64,000 nt of DNA from Mesostigma viride (Eukaryota; Streptophyta; Mesostigmatophyceae; Mesostigmatales; Mesostigmataceae): assembly GCA_009746045.1 (NCBI GenBank), contig RPFO01000015.1, positions 3,353,836 to 3,417,835 on the forward strand. The letters are read 5' to 3'. The position numbers were made by a program, and so were the translations under genes. A model generated the notes under the pieces. It made no database searches. It was given only the letters and a program-made list of their open reading frames with translations, and was not told where the DNA came from. Shown in pieces: positions 51,940-63,744 of the stretch; the stretch's first letter is position 1, and every line of letters begins with the position of its first letter.

Positions 51940-52544
51940 TGTCACGGACGCGAGCTATGTCATCCAAGCGCCCACTATGCACAGACCAGTGACGTGCGCA
52001 AGGAATTTATTTTCTGCGCATTTTCGACAAAGGCTAGTGACCGGGGGGGGACACTAGCACTTGCAGCATAGGGGCAGGGGCAGGCGCGCCGGGCCAGGCA
52101 CAGTCGGGCGCGCAGCACAAGAGCGGACGAAAGCGTACGTGCGTGCGCGCCGCGCCATGCAGGCACAGCTGGGCGCGCAGCACTGAATTGAGCGGACGGC
52201 AGCACAAGTGCGCAACGTCGAGAGGATCATACGCGAGTTAGTGGACAGCTGGAGCTGGAGCTGGAGCTGGAGATGGTCGACTTCAACAGCGCCGAGGCTA
52301 TTGACAGGCCAGGTGTCTTTGTGGTGTAGAATAGCGGGTCAACGTTATGAGGGCTGGACAGAAAATGGCCGGAAAAGGGCAAATATTTGCGGTGCGGAGC
52401 CAGATCGCTGGAATGAATGCGAAATCGCTGGCAGCCCTGCAAAGGGATTGCTTCTAGAAAGGAAAGATTAGAAGCAATGTTTGCTGGGCCACTCACACGC
52501 GAAGTGTGAGCGTGCAGATTGTTTGAAGGATATTATGCTTCGAC

Positions 52545-53045
52545 CTTGGTGGTCGTGGCAGTTAGAAAGAGCTCCCAACGACTGTGAGCTCTTGGTCTTT
52601 CACAGCACGGCTAAGCCAAAGTTGCAAGGCAGCAACCTTTAACCTGTGCACCAAGCCACGACCACGGTGGTCACTTCCACGTCCAATGTGGGCGCCCACG
52701 GTTCGTGCTTGCCAAGATATAGCTGGTCATCCCCATGACCAAGCTATATCCTTCTTTGTTGTTCCTCGTTCCCATCGGCGTGACGAGGCACGTGCAGGCG
52801 TGCAAGCAAATCCCCAACGTCCACTGGCATCAGTGCAGAGCCAGGACGAGCTGGATTTGCCTAGACTCCTGCAACCTAGGAAGTACAGGACCTGTCACAA
52901 GCCTGCAAGGTCTAGTATCCTTGCAGTCCTGTGCCAGCTCCAGTACCCCACCTGGCAGTCACAGGCTGCTGCTCCTCCTGGTCTACGTGGACCGCAGTCA
53001 CATGATTATTAGACAGGCTAAGCCTGTGCAGGCACGACCTGCCAC
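52545..53045. repeat. cluster of short perfect or near-perfect hairpins
   Basis: Successive small inverted repeats: CGACC-ttggt-GGTCG (52548), GAGCTC arms (52570-52606), GTTGC-aaggca-GCAAC (52620), GACCA-cgg-TGGTC (52657), GATATAGCT with GTCAT / ATGAC and AGCTATATC (52714-52749), CTGCAAGG-tctagtat-CCTTGCAG (52902-52925), CAGGCT-a-AGCCTG (53015) and GCAGG-cacga-CCTGC (53029). They have different sequences and are spaced roughly 30-150 bp. No protein-coding frame runs through them convincingly. Confidence 0.6.
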
Positions 53046-53059
53046 GTGTCCTGTCCATG

Positions 53060-53576
53060 ATACCAGAGGATTGCACCCTCGCCACCCGCGGACGGCTAGG
53101 ACTTCGGGACCTCATATCTTTCTTGTCCCTTGTCTGTTTCAGGCGGTCAGCACGGCGTTGGAAAGGTCTTTCCAAACTGCATCCACTTAGCATATTGGCT
53201 GCCCAAAATGCTAACTCCAACCCTTTCTTCTTTTGGAGCTGGAGCAGCCTGGAAACAGCCTAACCTAGCTTGCGCCCACTCGGCCACAGACCGCTTGGTC
53301 CCTTGAGGTTGATCAGACCTGTCATGGCCCAGGTTCTTGCCTTCCTTTTGGGATACAACATATGTGCCCTTGGAACAGACTAGGTGTACTGGCCAGTGAA
53401 TCAGAGGTCACCCAAGGTTATACCAGAGGATTGCACCCTCGCCACCCGCGGACGGCTAGGACTTCGGGACCTCATATCTTTCTTGTCCCTTGTCTGTTTC
53501 AGGCGGTCAGCACGGCGTTGGAAAGGTCTTTCCAAACTGCATCCACTTAGCATATTGGCTGCCAAAAATGCTAACT
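53060..53576. repeat. 517-bp unit with 157-bp terminal direct repeats
   Basis: 53060-53216 and 53420-53576 are direct repeats differing by about one base; 203 bp lie between them. The repeats contain CACCCTCGCCACCCGCGGAC and a TTGGAAAGGTCTTTCCAAAC hairpin. No flanking duplication or tRNA primer site was found, so a segmental duplication is as likely as a miniature LTR element. Confidence 0.7.
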
Positions 53577-54231
53577 GTGGCTCAATGCCGGACATTCCCA
53601 AGGACAGAAATGCCGGAGTCTCTAGGAGATGAGATTGGCAACAGGGTATGTAGCAATTTAGATTTGTCGGGATGCCTTTTTGCTTTTGTTGGCATGCCTG
53701 TGGTAGAAAGCCAGGACGGCAACTGGAATGCGATTTTTGTTTGCATGGTTCAGGCAGCAAGATAGTTTTGGCATTCCTAGCTGGACTGACAAGTGTGGCG
53801 TGTGTCATGCGTGTGTCATGACGAATGGTTCGGTTCATAGTCGAAGAGGACTCTCACGTAGCGTGTAGTCTCTTCGAGTTTCTCGTTAGTGGCCTTCGCG
53901 TTTCTCCCTTTCCTTGGGAGCAAGGCCAGTAGCATGTCATGGAGCGCTGCCTAACTGCGGGCTCCGACGTGAGCATGGAGTGCATCGATATTGAGACTAT
54001 CAATGTGTTGTAATTGTATCAACTTTCTCAATCAATTCCGCATTTGCGGCTTCATCAGCAGACTGTGGAAAGTGTGTGTTGTGAAAGCATTGTTCTGTAG
54101 CAGGGGAGGCAAAAGCATCGTCTTGCACCATCATCATTGTCGCAATTAGATTAGTTGGAGCGTCTAGCTAACGCCCCAGCAAGGATAGTCAAACGCGGCA
54201 CGCGACGGTACACAAGGGGATCAATAGATCA

Positions 54232-54374
54232 TGGGACAGGTCCTCACGGACCTCACCCACCCCACAGGGCATGCAGTTAAGGCAGGCACGTCCGCTTAGC
54301 TCATTTGGGTCTTACCAAAGCTGAGTGGCCAGCAGCCATGGTGGCGCCGGAGATTGTGGCACGCAGACGCGACA
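54232..54374 (+). repeat. direct repeat, copy 2 (matches 51806-51939)
   Basis: Same sequence as copy 1 with an internal 9-base duplication. Past it, AATAAAGAGCATGAATAATG near 54423 resembles a 3' processing signal, compatible with the end of a retroelement. Confidence 0.6.
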
Positions 54375-54499
54375 AGCATCTCAGAAGGGTGTTTTAGTAG
54401 GATTAGGGCCAGGCCATGGTCAATAAAGAGCATGAATAATGAAGACAGAATATGCTACACAAGCTAGAACTCTTATATAATGTTAGCGCTCCCACGGTC

Positions 54500-54700
54500 C
54501 CAAATTTAGGACTTTGTCCTAAATCGTCCTAGTGGTCACTATAACCGAGGTACCGGGGGGGGGGGGTCACTATATGGACCGTACCCCATGTGGACCGTAC
54601 CCGGCATGATGTACCCGACCCGTGGTACCGGCACATGGTACCCGGATTCCGTACCCGGGTACCGGGTATAATGGCGGGAAAGTAGGTACCTCGACCCAAA
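54500..54700. mobile_element. two CACTA-like termini back to back
   Basis: 54500-54534, read on minus, is CACTAGGACGATTTAGGAC with TTTAGGAC inverted repeats, resembling the right end of one CACTA family. Two bases further, CACTATAACCGAGGTACC begins a stretch rich in GGTACC, GTACCCG and GGACCGTACCC repeats to about 54700, resembling the left end of another. Neither partner end was found. Confidence 0.4.
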
Positions 54701-55180
54701 ATATAACCGATTTTGGAGCGAAAAAGTGGGTGCGGGAATGAAGTGAGGTGGGTATGGCGACCTGACAACCGTGGCCGGCGTTTTCACGTGCGTTTATCAT
54801 TTCGGGCGCCCAGTAGCAAAAACGAAAGGTTGTTAGTTATGCTTAAAGGCTGTGAATATTTTCTGCGCAAGTTTTTATGTGTAGCGGGGTGGTCCCACGC
54901 GGAATGGGGTCATTTTTGGCGCATTTTGCAAGAAAAAAACGCTAGTTTCAATCGTCCGATATCTTTTTTTCGCGCGAATTTGGCGTCCGATCGCGTATTT
55001 TCGAGCTAATTTGGTGTCATAATGCTTAATTCATGTCAATTTGAGCGTACATTCCACATCGAGAGGCTTGAAAGTTAGTAATTCATGTAAATTTTACGTG
55101 GAGAGACTCGACATCATCCTAACCTTTGTATTAACCATAGGACGAGCATTGCCAGCGCATGTCCAAGTGCTAACTTTCCC
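54701..55180. other. 3' flank of the large minus-strand gene
   Basis: AT-rich DNA between the CACTA-like termini and the stop of the large gene. Nothing specific was recognised. Confidence 0.4.
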
Positions 55181-58100
55181 TCACACTTTCGAGGGCCTCT
55201 TCCGTAATTTCGCTTCCGCGATCTGCTGTTCCGTTTTCGAGTTCCTCCTCTTCTTATCGATCTCCTTTGCAGGCGCCCAGACTTCCACATCCTTCCAGCT
55301 CTTGCCATCCGTCAGCTTTACCACCTTCATCGCGTAGTCCAGCGGCATCCACCACAACTTGTTCTTCAACTTCCCTCCCTTCTCCCCCTCAGCGAAAAAC
55401 TTAAATGCGACGTCCCTCCACTTGGTGTCGTATCCAGACACCTGCCCATAAAGCATGACGTCTTCTAGCTTGGCATACATTGGCGTAGCCGTATCCTTGT
55501 TCCCTGCTTGCATAATGGCTGAAGTCCACCCATCACACCAAAAGGCCTCTGGTGCTCCGAACCCCATTTCCCCGTCCATAAGTCTCATTTCCAACGTGGG
55601 CTTGTCATCATCCTCATCGCCCGCCTGACTGTCTTCCGCCCCCTTAGGCTCCTCCCGTCCGGAAGTGTCAGCATGTACAGCCGCTGGTCCGAAGCCCACC
55701 GCCACATTAGCCAAGCGAAGTAACTGCTCCACATCCTCATTACCTGCGAGCAAACCGATCATGCCATCAACGCATGACTAAAATCGAGTTAGTAGAAATC
55801 GGACTGCCAACCGTAAAAAATCAAAACACTCTACATACCAGAATTCACTCGCAGATTTTTTCTTACCCTTTTTGGCCTTTTCCTTCGACCTCTGCTCGCA
55901 GGTAGACCCCGTCTGGGGTGGGGGGCAGGCGCCGGGGCGGGTTTGGCGGGCTCGGCAACCTTGGCAGTCTTCGCGGTCTTGGGTAACTTCTTGGAAGCAA
56001 CGCGCTCCTTTCCCCCGTCCTCCTCCTCTCCGCCGCCATCCTCCTCCTCCTTCTCCTCCTCATCGTCCGAATCTGAAAGCACAACTGCTTTTCGACGCCG
56101 TTTCTGAGGCAGGGCAGGCTTGGGAGGCTTCCCCACCTTGGCCGATTTCTTGGAAGCAACGTGCTCCGCAGCCTTCCCACCCTTGGCGGATTTCTTGGTA
56201 GCAACGTGCTGCTCCTCCTCCTCCTCCTCCTCCTCCCCCTCCTCCTCCTCAGCATCGTCGTCCTCCTCCTCCTCCTCCTCCTCCTCAGCATCGTCGTCCG
56301 AATCAGCCACTGCCACAACTGGCTTACGAAGCTGCTTCTTCGGTACCTGAGAAATGGCCAGAGTCGGCGGGGGAACCCGAAGCTGCTTCTTCGGTACCTG
56401 AGAACTGGGCAGAGGCGCCGGGGTGGGCAGAGTCGCCGGGGGAACCCGAAGCTGCTTCTTCGGAACCTGAAAAACGGGCTGCGACGCGGCAGGCTTGGAA
56501 GGCCCACCTCCATCATCCTCAACAAGTGACACGACTGCCCGTCGAGTCACTTGAGAAGCGGGCTTCTTCGCCGCAGGCGGATCCGAATCACCTTCAGGCC
56601 CCGTATCTGTTCGGCCTGCTGCGTTCTGACCTCGACGGGGGTCTCTCCGCGGTTAGACCCTCCTGCCGGACCTCCATCCCCTCCATCCCCTCCCTCCAAC
56701 AACTGTTGGTCATCCCTCTCCACCACGGCGGACAATCCCCCAGCTTCGTGGGAAGCTTTTCGCTTCTTCGCCCTTCCGAGCCTAGGCCCCCCATCACCTT
56801 CCCCCTGTTCAAGCCGCTCCCACAATTCACTCCCTTTCCCGATCCTTTCCACTATCTCTTGAAACCCCTTAATCTCCGTCTCGGTACCAAACACGATCAC
56901 CATCGGTTCGAACCTGGAGAAAAAGTCGTGGGCGCAAGCCTTCAGCACATGATCGTACATCCCGCCCGGTTGGGGAATGTCCGAAGCTTTCGGGCAAGGA
57001 CCGAACGCCCACCACCTGGACTGAAAGTTACTCCACTTATCACCCCAAATGTTCGCCAAGTTCAGCAGGCTCAGGCACGGAAGGGACCTGCCCAAGGGAA
57101 AGGGGCGGGCTGAAGCTGAGGCAACCTCGCCTGCCACCTGCTTGACGAGCGACTTGTCATCATCATCACCGTCTAGTCCTGACAGCAAAACCAGACCCGG
57201 CGACGGCCCCAGTCCACACTCTGCCACTCATACTTCACGTCCCACTCCTCCTCCTCCTTCTTCGCCTCCGTCTCCTTCCCCTTCCCCTTCCCCTTCGATC
57301 CCTTCTCCAGCCCCTTCACCGGCCCCTTCATCGCCGCCTCCTTCACCCCCCCTTCGAGTAATCCAACTTTTGGAGCGTACTTCCTGAACGCTTCCGGAGC
57401 AAAAAGTGCCAAACCCACCGTCTTGTCCTCGCTCTCTTTTAGCAGAATCTCCTGAAAGTCGATCTTGCCATTACTGATATCCTTTCTCGGAATCCTCAGA
57501 TGTGCGGCGTGTTTTTTGGCTTTAAGAAGGTAGGCGATGTTCCTCGTTATGATGACGGCCACATCCCAAAATTCCCGGTATCTGGCCACAATCTCCTTCC
57601 TGCCGACCGGCCGAGCGAGAGGATGGAGATTGAAGACGAGTTCGAAAATATGAGACGCCACAAACTCCTTGCCATTTGCGTCCTTGCATCGCGCTTCCAG
57701 CGTCACATCCTCCTTGAATCTGGCGCAAATGGTCAGCCGCAGGCACTCCAGCACATCCTTGGCGATCTCCACCAACTTGGTGAGCTTTTCCGGTCCAACC
57801 TGGCAGCTCATGATGCAATCGATCACGGCGTCCATCATAGGAAGGCTGGCCAAGTTCCTGAAAGAAGTCCAAGAGACCTTCTGGCCTTTCTTCTCCCCCT
57901 CTGCATTGGCGAATTTGCACCTTTGCATCATCACCTCCTCAGGCGCGGGTTTCGTTGAGGCAGGATCATCAGTCTGCTCCTGTGTCAGACGGAGAAACGT
58001 GTTGGCCAGCGTGCGACTGTAAGCGGAATGCACTGAAGCAATGCTGTGGGCCGGCTTTTTCTTTCCTTCTGCTTCCTCCTCGTGTACATCCACCGCTGCC

Positions 58101-61100
58101 GGCTCCACATTCCCTTCCCTTCCCCCCGCTTGCCGCATAGCCGGGAGGATGTACGTGAGCAGATTGGTGTAGTGGCCATCCGCAATATAGTGGCCCTTCC
58201 CACGCGTGACTTTGCCGTATAGATATAGCTTGTTGTAGTTCCACACGTCAAGCAACGCCTGGCCCAGCGTACGATCCGCCACGGCTAAGTCCTCCGAATT
58301 CGCCCCCTTGGCGATGTCGAACAGCTTCTCCAGCTTGCCGGTCAGCACCGCCTGCGACATCAATTAACATCGAGCGAGCAACGACAAAACTCAGTCATAA
58401 AAGGCGAGGGGTATAGCTGCGGATAGACCCTAACAAAATTCGAAAAAGAAACGGCCGACAATACGCAACGAAAATTCCAACAAAAAAAAGGAGAGGGTCT
58501 AGCTGCAGCGAGACCCTCGCAAAAAACTTGAAGCGCACACAAAAAACAACCACGAAAATTCCGAGGGTCTACCCGCAGCTAGACCCTGCCAAAATAGATA
58601 GCTTACATCTTCTTTTGCCTTAGGTAGATTTCGCAGCTCACTCCACGACGGGAGCAGGTCGCCACCCTTGAGAAGAATGACGTTCGTACCCATGTAACCA
58701 CCACGGAATTTCCGCAACAGGTCCTGGAAGGCGTGCTCCGCCTCCTTAGGAGTACTTGCGAAATTGGACTCCGCCCCACCCTCGCACATCATTGCCCGAA
58801 CCTCTCCCCACCCGCCATCCGGCCCCCTGAGAAACGACTTTAACCCCTTAAAGTAGTGGTTCCCATCCACCACCGCGTACCGGAGAACCAGATACGGTAC
58901 CGGTACCCGTTCCTCAAAAAATTTCGGATCGTAGGACTTCATCGCAGTATTGCACAGCAGGTTGAAAACCCGACTGCCCTCGATCTCCTGAGGCAAAACT
59001 GCGGCCACCTCGTCCACCCTGGCGTAGGTACGCCACTCAAGTCCTCTCGCGAGGAAAGAGGTGGTGGACTCCGTGTTAAGCCACACGTCGACTTCAGTAT
59101 CCGAAAGGGGCCGGAAGTACCTGGACCCCACATCCTCCGCGTCAATCTTGGCGCCGTGGTAATGCTTCAGCCACTTGACGAAATCCGGCATGCACAAGAT
59201 TTGCTTGTCGAACAGGTCAGGTTGAGATTCGGCAAGCGCCTGGAAAGGGAACTGCCAGACCGGGACAACAACCTTGAAGTGCAAGGCGTTGTCCCGCGCA
59301 TTGAGGAGAATGCGGGCGTTCTCCTTAATGGTTTCAAGGTTTAAACGCCGCTGCCTCAAAGCCTCTGGCAAAATAAGCGCGTTGACCGTCTGGATCCGCA
59401 TACTGAAACATCCGGTCTGCTGAAAATCGGCCGGCCGAATCCAACGCGTTTCCCTGAGAGAATTGGCCTTCCGGATGTTCTGGTCCCTGACCTCCTTGTT
59501 CGAGTCGACCTTTTTCGAAGGCTTCCAGCTTTCAATGATAGGGTCGGTGTCCGGGTTCCCACTGCTCGTGAGCACCCCCTCCTTAAAAAGCTTGTTGAGT
59601 GACCGGAGCAGCTCAAGAAAGGGGGAGAACTCGGGCCAGTTTGGCAGGTCATCGACGTCCGCCATCCGCCTACTCGAGCAGTACTTGAGCATATCCTTCA
59701 CCAGCGCGAACACGGCGTCATGACCAGGTAACTTCTTCTCCACCGTGGCGTCTTCGTCCCCCCCGTCATCCTGAAGTAAAAAATCGAAAAGGACCGCAGG
59801 ATTTGCTCAAGTCAGTAATATTTAGGCCGACCACGACATCCTGTTCAGGGACGAACAAAGTTCTGTTGGAATAATACCTTACTGACACTAAACACCAAGT
59901 CCCGCAGCCAGTCAGCGTCTACCCGCAGCGAGAGGTCTAAATTTTCACAACAATCGTACCTGTCCAGTTTTCTGCTGCTTCTTGGCCTCCTTAGCCTTCT
60001 CCTTCTCCGCCTTCTTCGCCTCCTTCTCCGCCGCCTTCGCCTCCGCGTTCTTCTTACTGTTGGCCTTTGCCACCGCATTCAGCGCCCTTTTTCCCTCAGC
60101 GGCCCGACGACGAAAATCAGCCTTCATGAATTTCTCGATCTTGTCAACCTTTGCCTCTGAGTACTCCTTAGGCTGCCACTTGAAATTCTTGGTGGCTTTC
60201 GACTTCACCAGATTTGCAAATTCATATGCCAATTCACTCTTAAAGGTAGCGTCACCCAACACCTCCGTATCGAAATCGGCATCGACTTCCGCCTCAAGTC
60301 GTGTCAGGTACTTGCGAAACTCGGACCCCGCAGGTCCCTCCGAATCGACGCCATCGGGCGGAGACTTAAGCATGATCAGGCCAACAGCAATAATATGATC
60401 CTTCGCAACCTTCTTGCGGGAATCCAGCTTTTCCCTTTCATGCTCAGTCAATGGAGGCTTCGCCGCCTTCCCCCCCGCAGTACCCCCAGCGACAGCCCCC
60501 GCCTGCATGACAAAAAAAAACGAACAAGAAGGGACTTGACCTCAGTTCGATTGTTGCACCATCGTCTCTCTGCGGAGATACCCCTCAGCACGAAAAAAAT
60601 CACACGAACTCGCGGCGGATGAACGTACCTGCACAGCCACTTCTCCCTCAGCGTCTCCCCCATCCTCATCTCCTCCAGCGTTTTCATCCCCCCCATCCTC
60701 ATCTCCTCCAGCGTTTTCTTCCTCTCCGGCAGCGCCTGCTGAGGCCAAACCCCCCGCCTGTCAACACCGAATACGACAGCTCATTGGAAATCAAAATTAG
60801 TCGACATTTGTATATTTCGCATAATGCGCTCACTAAAACTTCAGGCGAAATGCAGACATCCGGATATCGTTTAATGCTTACCATTTCCATCTCGAGTCCA
60901 GACCAAATACCAGCACTGTCAACAGCCATCGCCGCAGCCGCCCCCTGAAAAAAGACAACAGATTGGTTGGGGGCACCGTTGAAATTAGCCGAACATGTCA
61001 GTCTCAATAAAAGGGTGAGGGTCTACCTGCAGCTAGACCCCATGTAAGATGCTCGTGGAAACTCGACGGACAAGCACCCACCTTATCAACCAAGTCTGAC

Positions 61101-63669
61101 AAATTAGGTAAATCCTCCGATACGTCCCCTGGCATGGAGCCCCCCTGCATGATATGACAGGACAAACCATGAAGGTTGGTCAGCATATAGAGCCCTATTC
61201 AGGGAATGGAAACAACCCAAATCGATAAACGATATCGGCAAGTTAACGTACCGAAACGTAGAACTTCCACCTCCTCAAAATCTTCCCCAAAGGCCATATC
61301 GGCACTTGATGGGCTCTCTCCTTTTCCAGTTGCCGCCTCAATTCCGCCTCGAAGAACAACTCGAGGGACTGCCAATGGCCTCCCGCCTCTAAATCAGACC
61401 ACTCCGTGTCTGTCTTGGTTCGGATACTCTGGAGACAATCAACCAACGAGATTTGATCCAACCATTCCTGGACGATTCCCGGTATGGCTTATATGTCTGA
61501 ATAACATGGAAGTCCTCCCGGTGCCGGAAACTTTGGATCACCTGTCCAGCCCAATCCAAAAAGAAAGCGACCGCTTCCCGCGAAAGGCTGGCGTCCGGGC
61601 TGACAAGAAAGTCAGTCCGCCACTTAACAAAAGATTGCAGTAAGTGGTCTCTTGCCATGTCCAAATGCGCGATCACTTCATGTGCGCGCTCCTCCAATCC
61701 TCCTACGTCATTCATTCTTCCCGGCACAATTACGATAAGTCACTGTTGGACGTGTCAACAAATCCTTGCCTGACAATATCAAACACTTCATCTTCCGACA
61801 GTGAAGCCCTCGAATCCGCTCTCATATCTCCAGTCATGAGTTTAAAGAGCTGATGCAACGCAGTGGTTTTCAAGGTTTCCATATAGGAAGCCTCGATGCA
61901 TGTGAAGCCAATGTGGACCTCGAACTTTTCAACCTCATCAAAGAGCGTCGACCATATTAAAGCACGACGGGGAAAGTAACGTCCGACATCCTCCTTCAGA
62001 TTAAGGATGCACGACTGCGCGATCTTCAAAACCTCATACATGTCGTCACCAACGACCCTCTTCCCATGAATGGCTCGCAGTGTGGCTTCGAACAATGCAA
62101 GCGGCCCAGCGGTCGTTCTTCCAAATTATGTTCTGACTGGAGGACTCGGTCGACGACACCGGACTTCTCTGCAAACCTATCTCGGCCGAAAGAAAGCGGA
62201 TCAAGCCTCTCAAGCCCTTTTCGGCTTTACGACTCACCCCAGACTCAGACTCAGCCTGAGCCAGGTACTGTTTCAGAATGGCCAGCGTGTCGGGCTGCAG
62301 ACAACAAGAGTAAAAAAAAGGCCACACATCGTCGTCGTCAACAACCTTAACTCCTAGGTCAACGTCTCTCCGCAGCTAGACCCTTACGATCAATGTATGA
62401 CATAAAATCCCACCCTTTCTACGATACACACACGCCGTTCAAGCCATCTGAAAAATGTACGTCTCACATTAATAAACATACCTGATAATCGACTGAAAAT
62501 CCTTCGTGAAGAAGGGGTGGGCTCCCGTTCTCGTCCTTCTCCCCCTCAACTGCCTTCGCAGCCTCCTCCTCCTTCCTCGCAGCCTCCTCCTCCATCTTCC
62601 TCGCGGCCTCTTCCGCCTTCATCCTCTCCTGTCGCATCTGCAAAAAAAGAGCGGCCTCCTCCGCAAGAATTCCTTCGCTGCCGCCTCCGTCTTCTTCTTC
62701 GCCTCCTCCTTCTGCTTCGCCACCAGGATCCTGTGCTCCTTCTCCTGGGCAGCCTTTTTCTCCTTGTACTCCCTCTCCTCCTCCTCCCTCTCCGCCTTCT
62801 CCAGCCTCTCCTTCTCCTCCCTCTCCACCCTCTCCCTCTCCGCCTTCTCGATGGCCTCCCTCTCCGCCTTCTCCTTCTCCTTGTCCTTCTTGTCGAGAGC
62901 CGCGTATTCGTCAGCAAAGCTTGCGGCCATTGCTAACAAATCGGACAACCGCTTCTGACGCGACTCCCGAACCGGCGATTCCGGGTCTTCAGGCCTCCCG
63001 TTAGTCTGATCGCGCTCGTCCTCCTCAACAAGCTCACTGATAGACTTCCTCAGCTTCCTGAGCTCTTTGGTGCGGTCGTCTTCCTCTACCCACTCGGCCG
63101 CAGGCTTACGCTTAGAACTGGAATGCTTGGGGGACGGCGAGCGGGACGCAGCGGGGGACTTGGGTGGCGGCGAGCGGGACTTGGGGGAAGCAGAGCGGGA
63201 CGGCGAGCGGGACGCAGTTGCGGGGTTCTTGGTTGACGGCGAGGGGGACTTGCGAGAAGGAGAGCGGGACGCGGTAGCGGGGGGAACTTTGGGCGGAGAG
63301 GGGGACTTGCGGTTCGGCGAACGGGTCGCAGTTGCGGGGGACTTGGGGGACTTGCGGGGCGGCGAGCGGGACGCAGTAGCTCCGGCCGACTTGGGGGGCG
63401 GCGATGGAGACTTACGGGGCGGAGAGCGGGACGGAGCGCGAGACGCAGCAGCGAGAGGGTTGGGGGGTATAATTCTGTCCAACTCGCTGGGGGGCAAGTT
63501 GGACTTGGAGGGCGAGGGGACTCGGTGGGGGGGACCTCGCAAGAGCATTTACGGGACCGAACTGCAACGGAGGAAACGCCTCCGTTGCCGTTCGGTCCGG
63601 CGAGGTGTTCGACGTCATCTTGGGTGAAACGGGAGTGGCCTTGACAGAATCGGAATAGGAGGACGACAT
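55181..63669 (-). CDS. very large unrecognised gene, about ten phase-0 exons, about 2,400 residues
   Basis: Exons from GT/AG borders: 63669-62482, 62294-61252, 61144-61082, 60944-60882, 60757-60629, 60502-59960, 59770-58607, 58351 to about 55839, and 55743-55181; those without frameshifts are multiples of three. Exon 1 has an SPPRK/SRSP repeat domain, then a Glu/Lys/Arg coiled coil (EREAIEKAERERVEREEKER). Middle exons are small and acidic (NAGGDEDGGDENAGGDEDGG). The 60.5-kb exon ends in a Lys/Ala/Glu helix. The 59.7-58.6 kb and 58.3-57.2 kb exons look globular (RWIRPADFQQTGCFSMRIQT; LGQALLDVWNYNKLYLYG). Near 56.5-55.9 kb are QVPKKQLRVPP and ASKKSAKVGK repeats with acidic runs. Function unknown; a nuclear scaffold-like protein or a large mobile element gene are both possible. 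Single-base frameshifts occur near 63540, 62675, 62085, 61730, 61470, 57190 and 56590. Confidence 0.55.
55910..56530 (-). repeat. coding repeats and acidic runs in the large gene
   Basis: The motif QVPKKQLR recurs three times at about 30-residue intervals, followed by two long Asp/Glu runs, and VASKKSAK-type units recur three times. Composition resembles disordered histone- or nucleic-acid-binding tails. Confidence 0.75.
58406..58587. repeat. three palindromic motifs within one intron
   Basis: Copies of the GGTCT..GCTGCAGC..AGACC palindrome at 58406-58430, 58493-58518 and 58563-58587, separated by AATTTTCGT-containing spacers, fill the 255-nt intron between the exons ending at 58607 and starting at 58351. 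Confidence 0.85.
59915..59937. repeat. palindromic motif copy in intron
   Basis: GCGTCTACCCGCAGCGAGAG: a diverged copy of the same palindrome in the next intron upstream (59771-59959). Confidence 0.7.
60563..60586. repeat. palindromic motif copy in intron
   Basis: CGTCTCTCTGCGGAGATACC: a diverged copy in the intron 60503-60628. Confidence 0.65.
61017..61041. repeat. palindromic motif copy in intron
   Basis: GAGGGTCTACCTGCAGCTAG plus ACCCC, in the intron 60945-61081. Confidence 0.8.
62363..62385. repeat. palindromic motif copy in intron
   Basis: CGTCTCTCCGCAGCTAGACC, in the intron 62295-62481. Confidence 0.75.
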
Positions 63670-63744
63670 CTGCAGAACAATATCAAAAAAGCAAGTTTCA
63701 CAAATGTCATTCAGAATCTGAATCGCCGGCAGAAAAACGATGGG

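Noticed and set aside
51806-54374. Intact LTR pair bounding a 2.3-kb retroelement
   Set aside because: The repeats lack TG..CA ends, and no primer-binding site, polypurine tract or target duplication was seen.
54500-54540. A single perfect CACTA excision footprint (AGTGGTCACT)
   Set aside because: The two termini have different subterminal repeats, so they are more likely two separate element ends or a chance palindrome.
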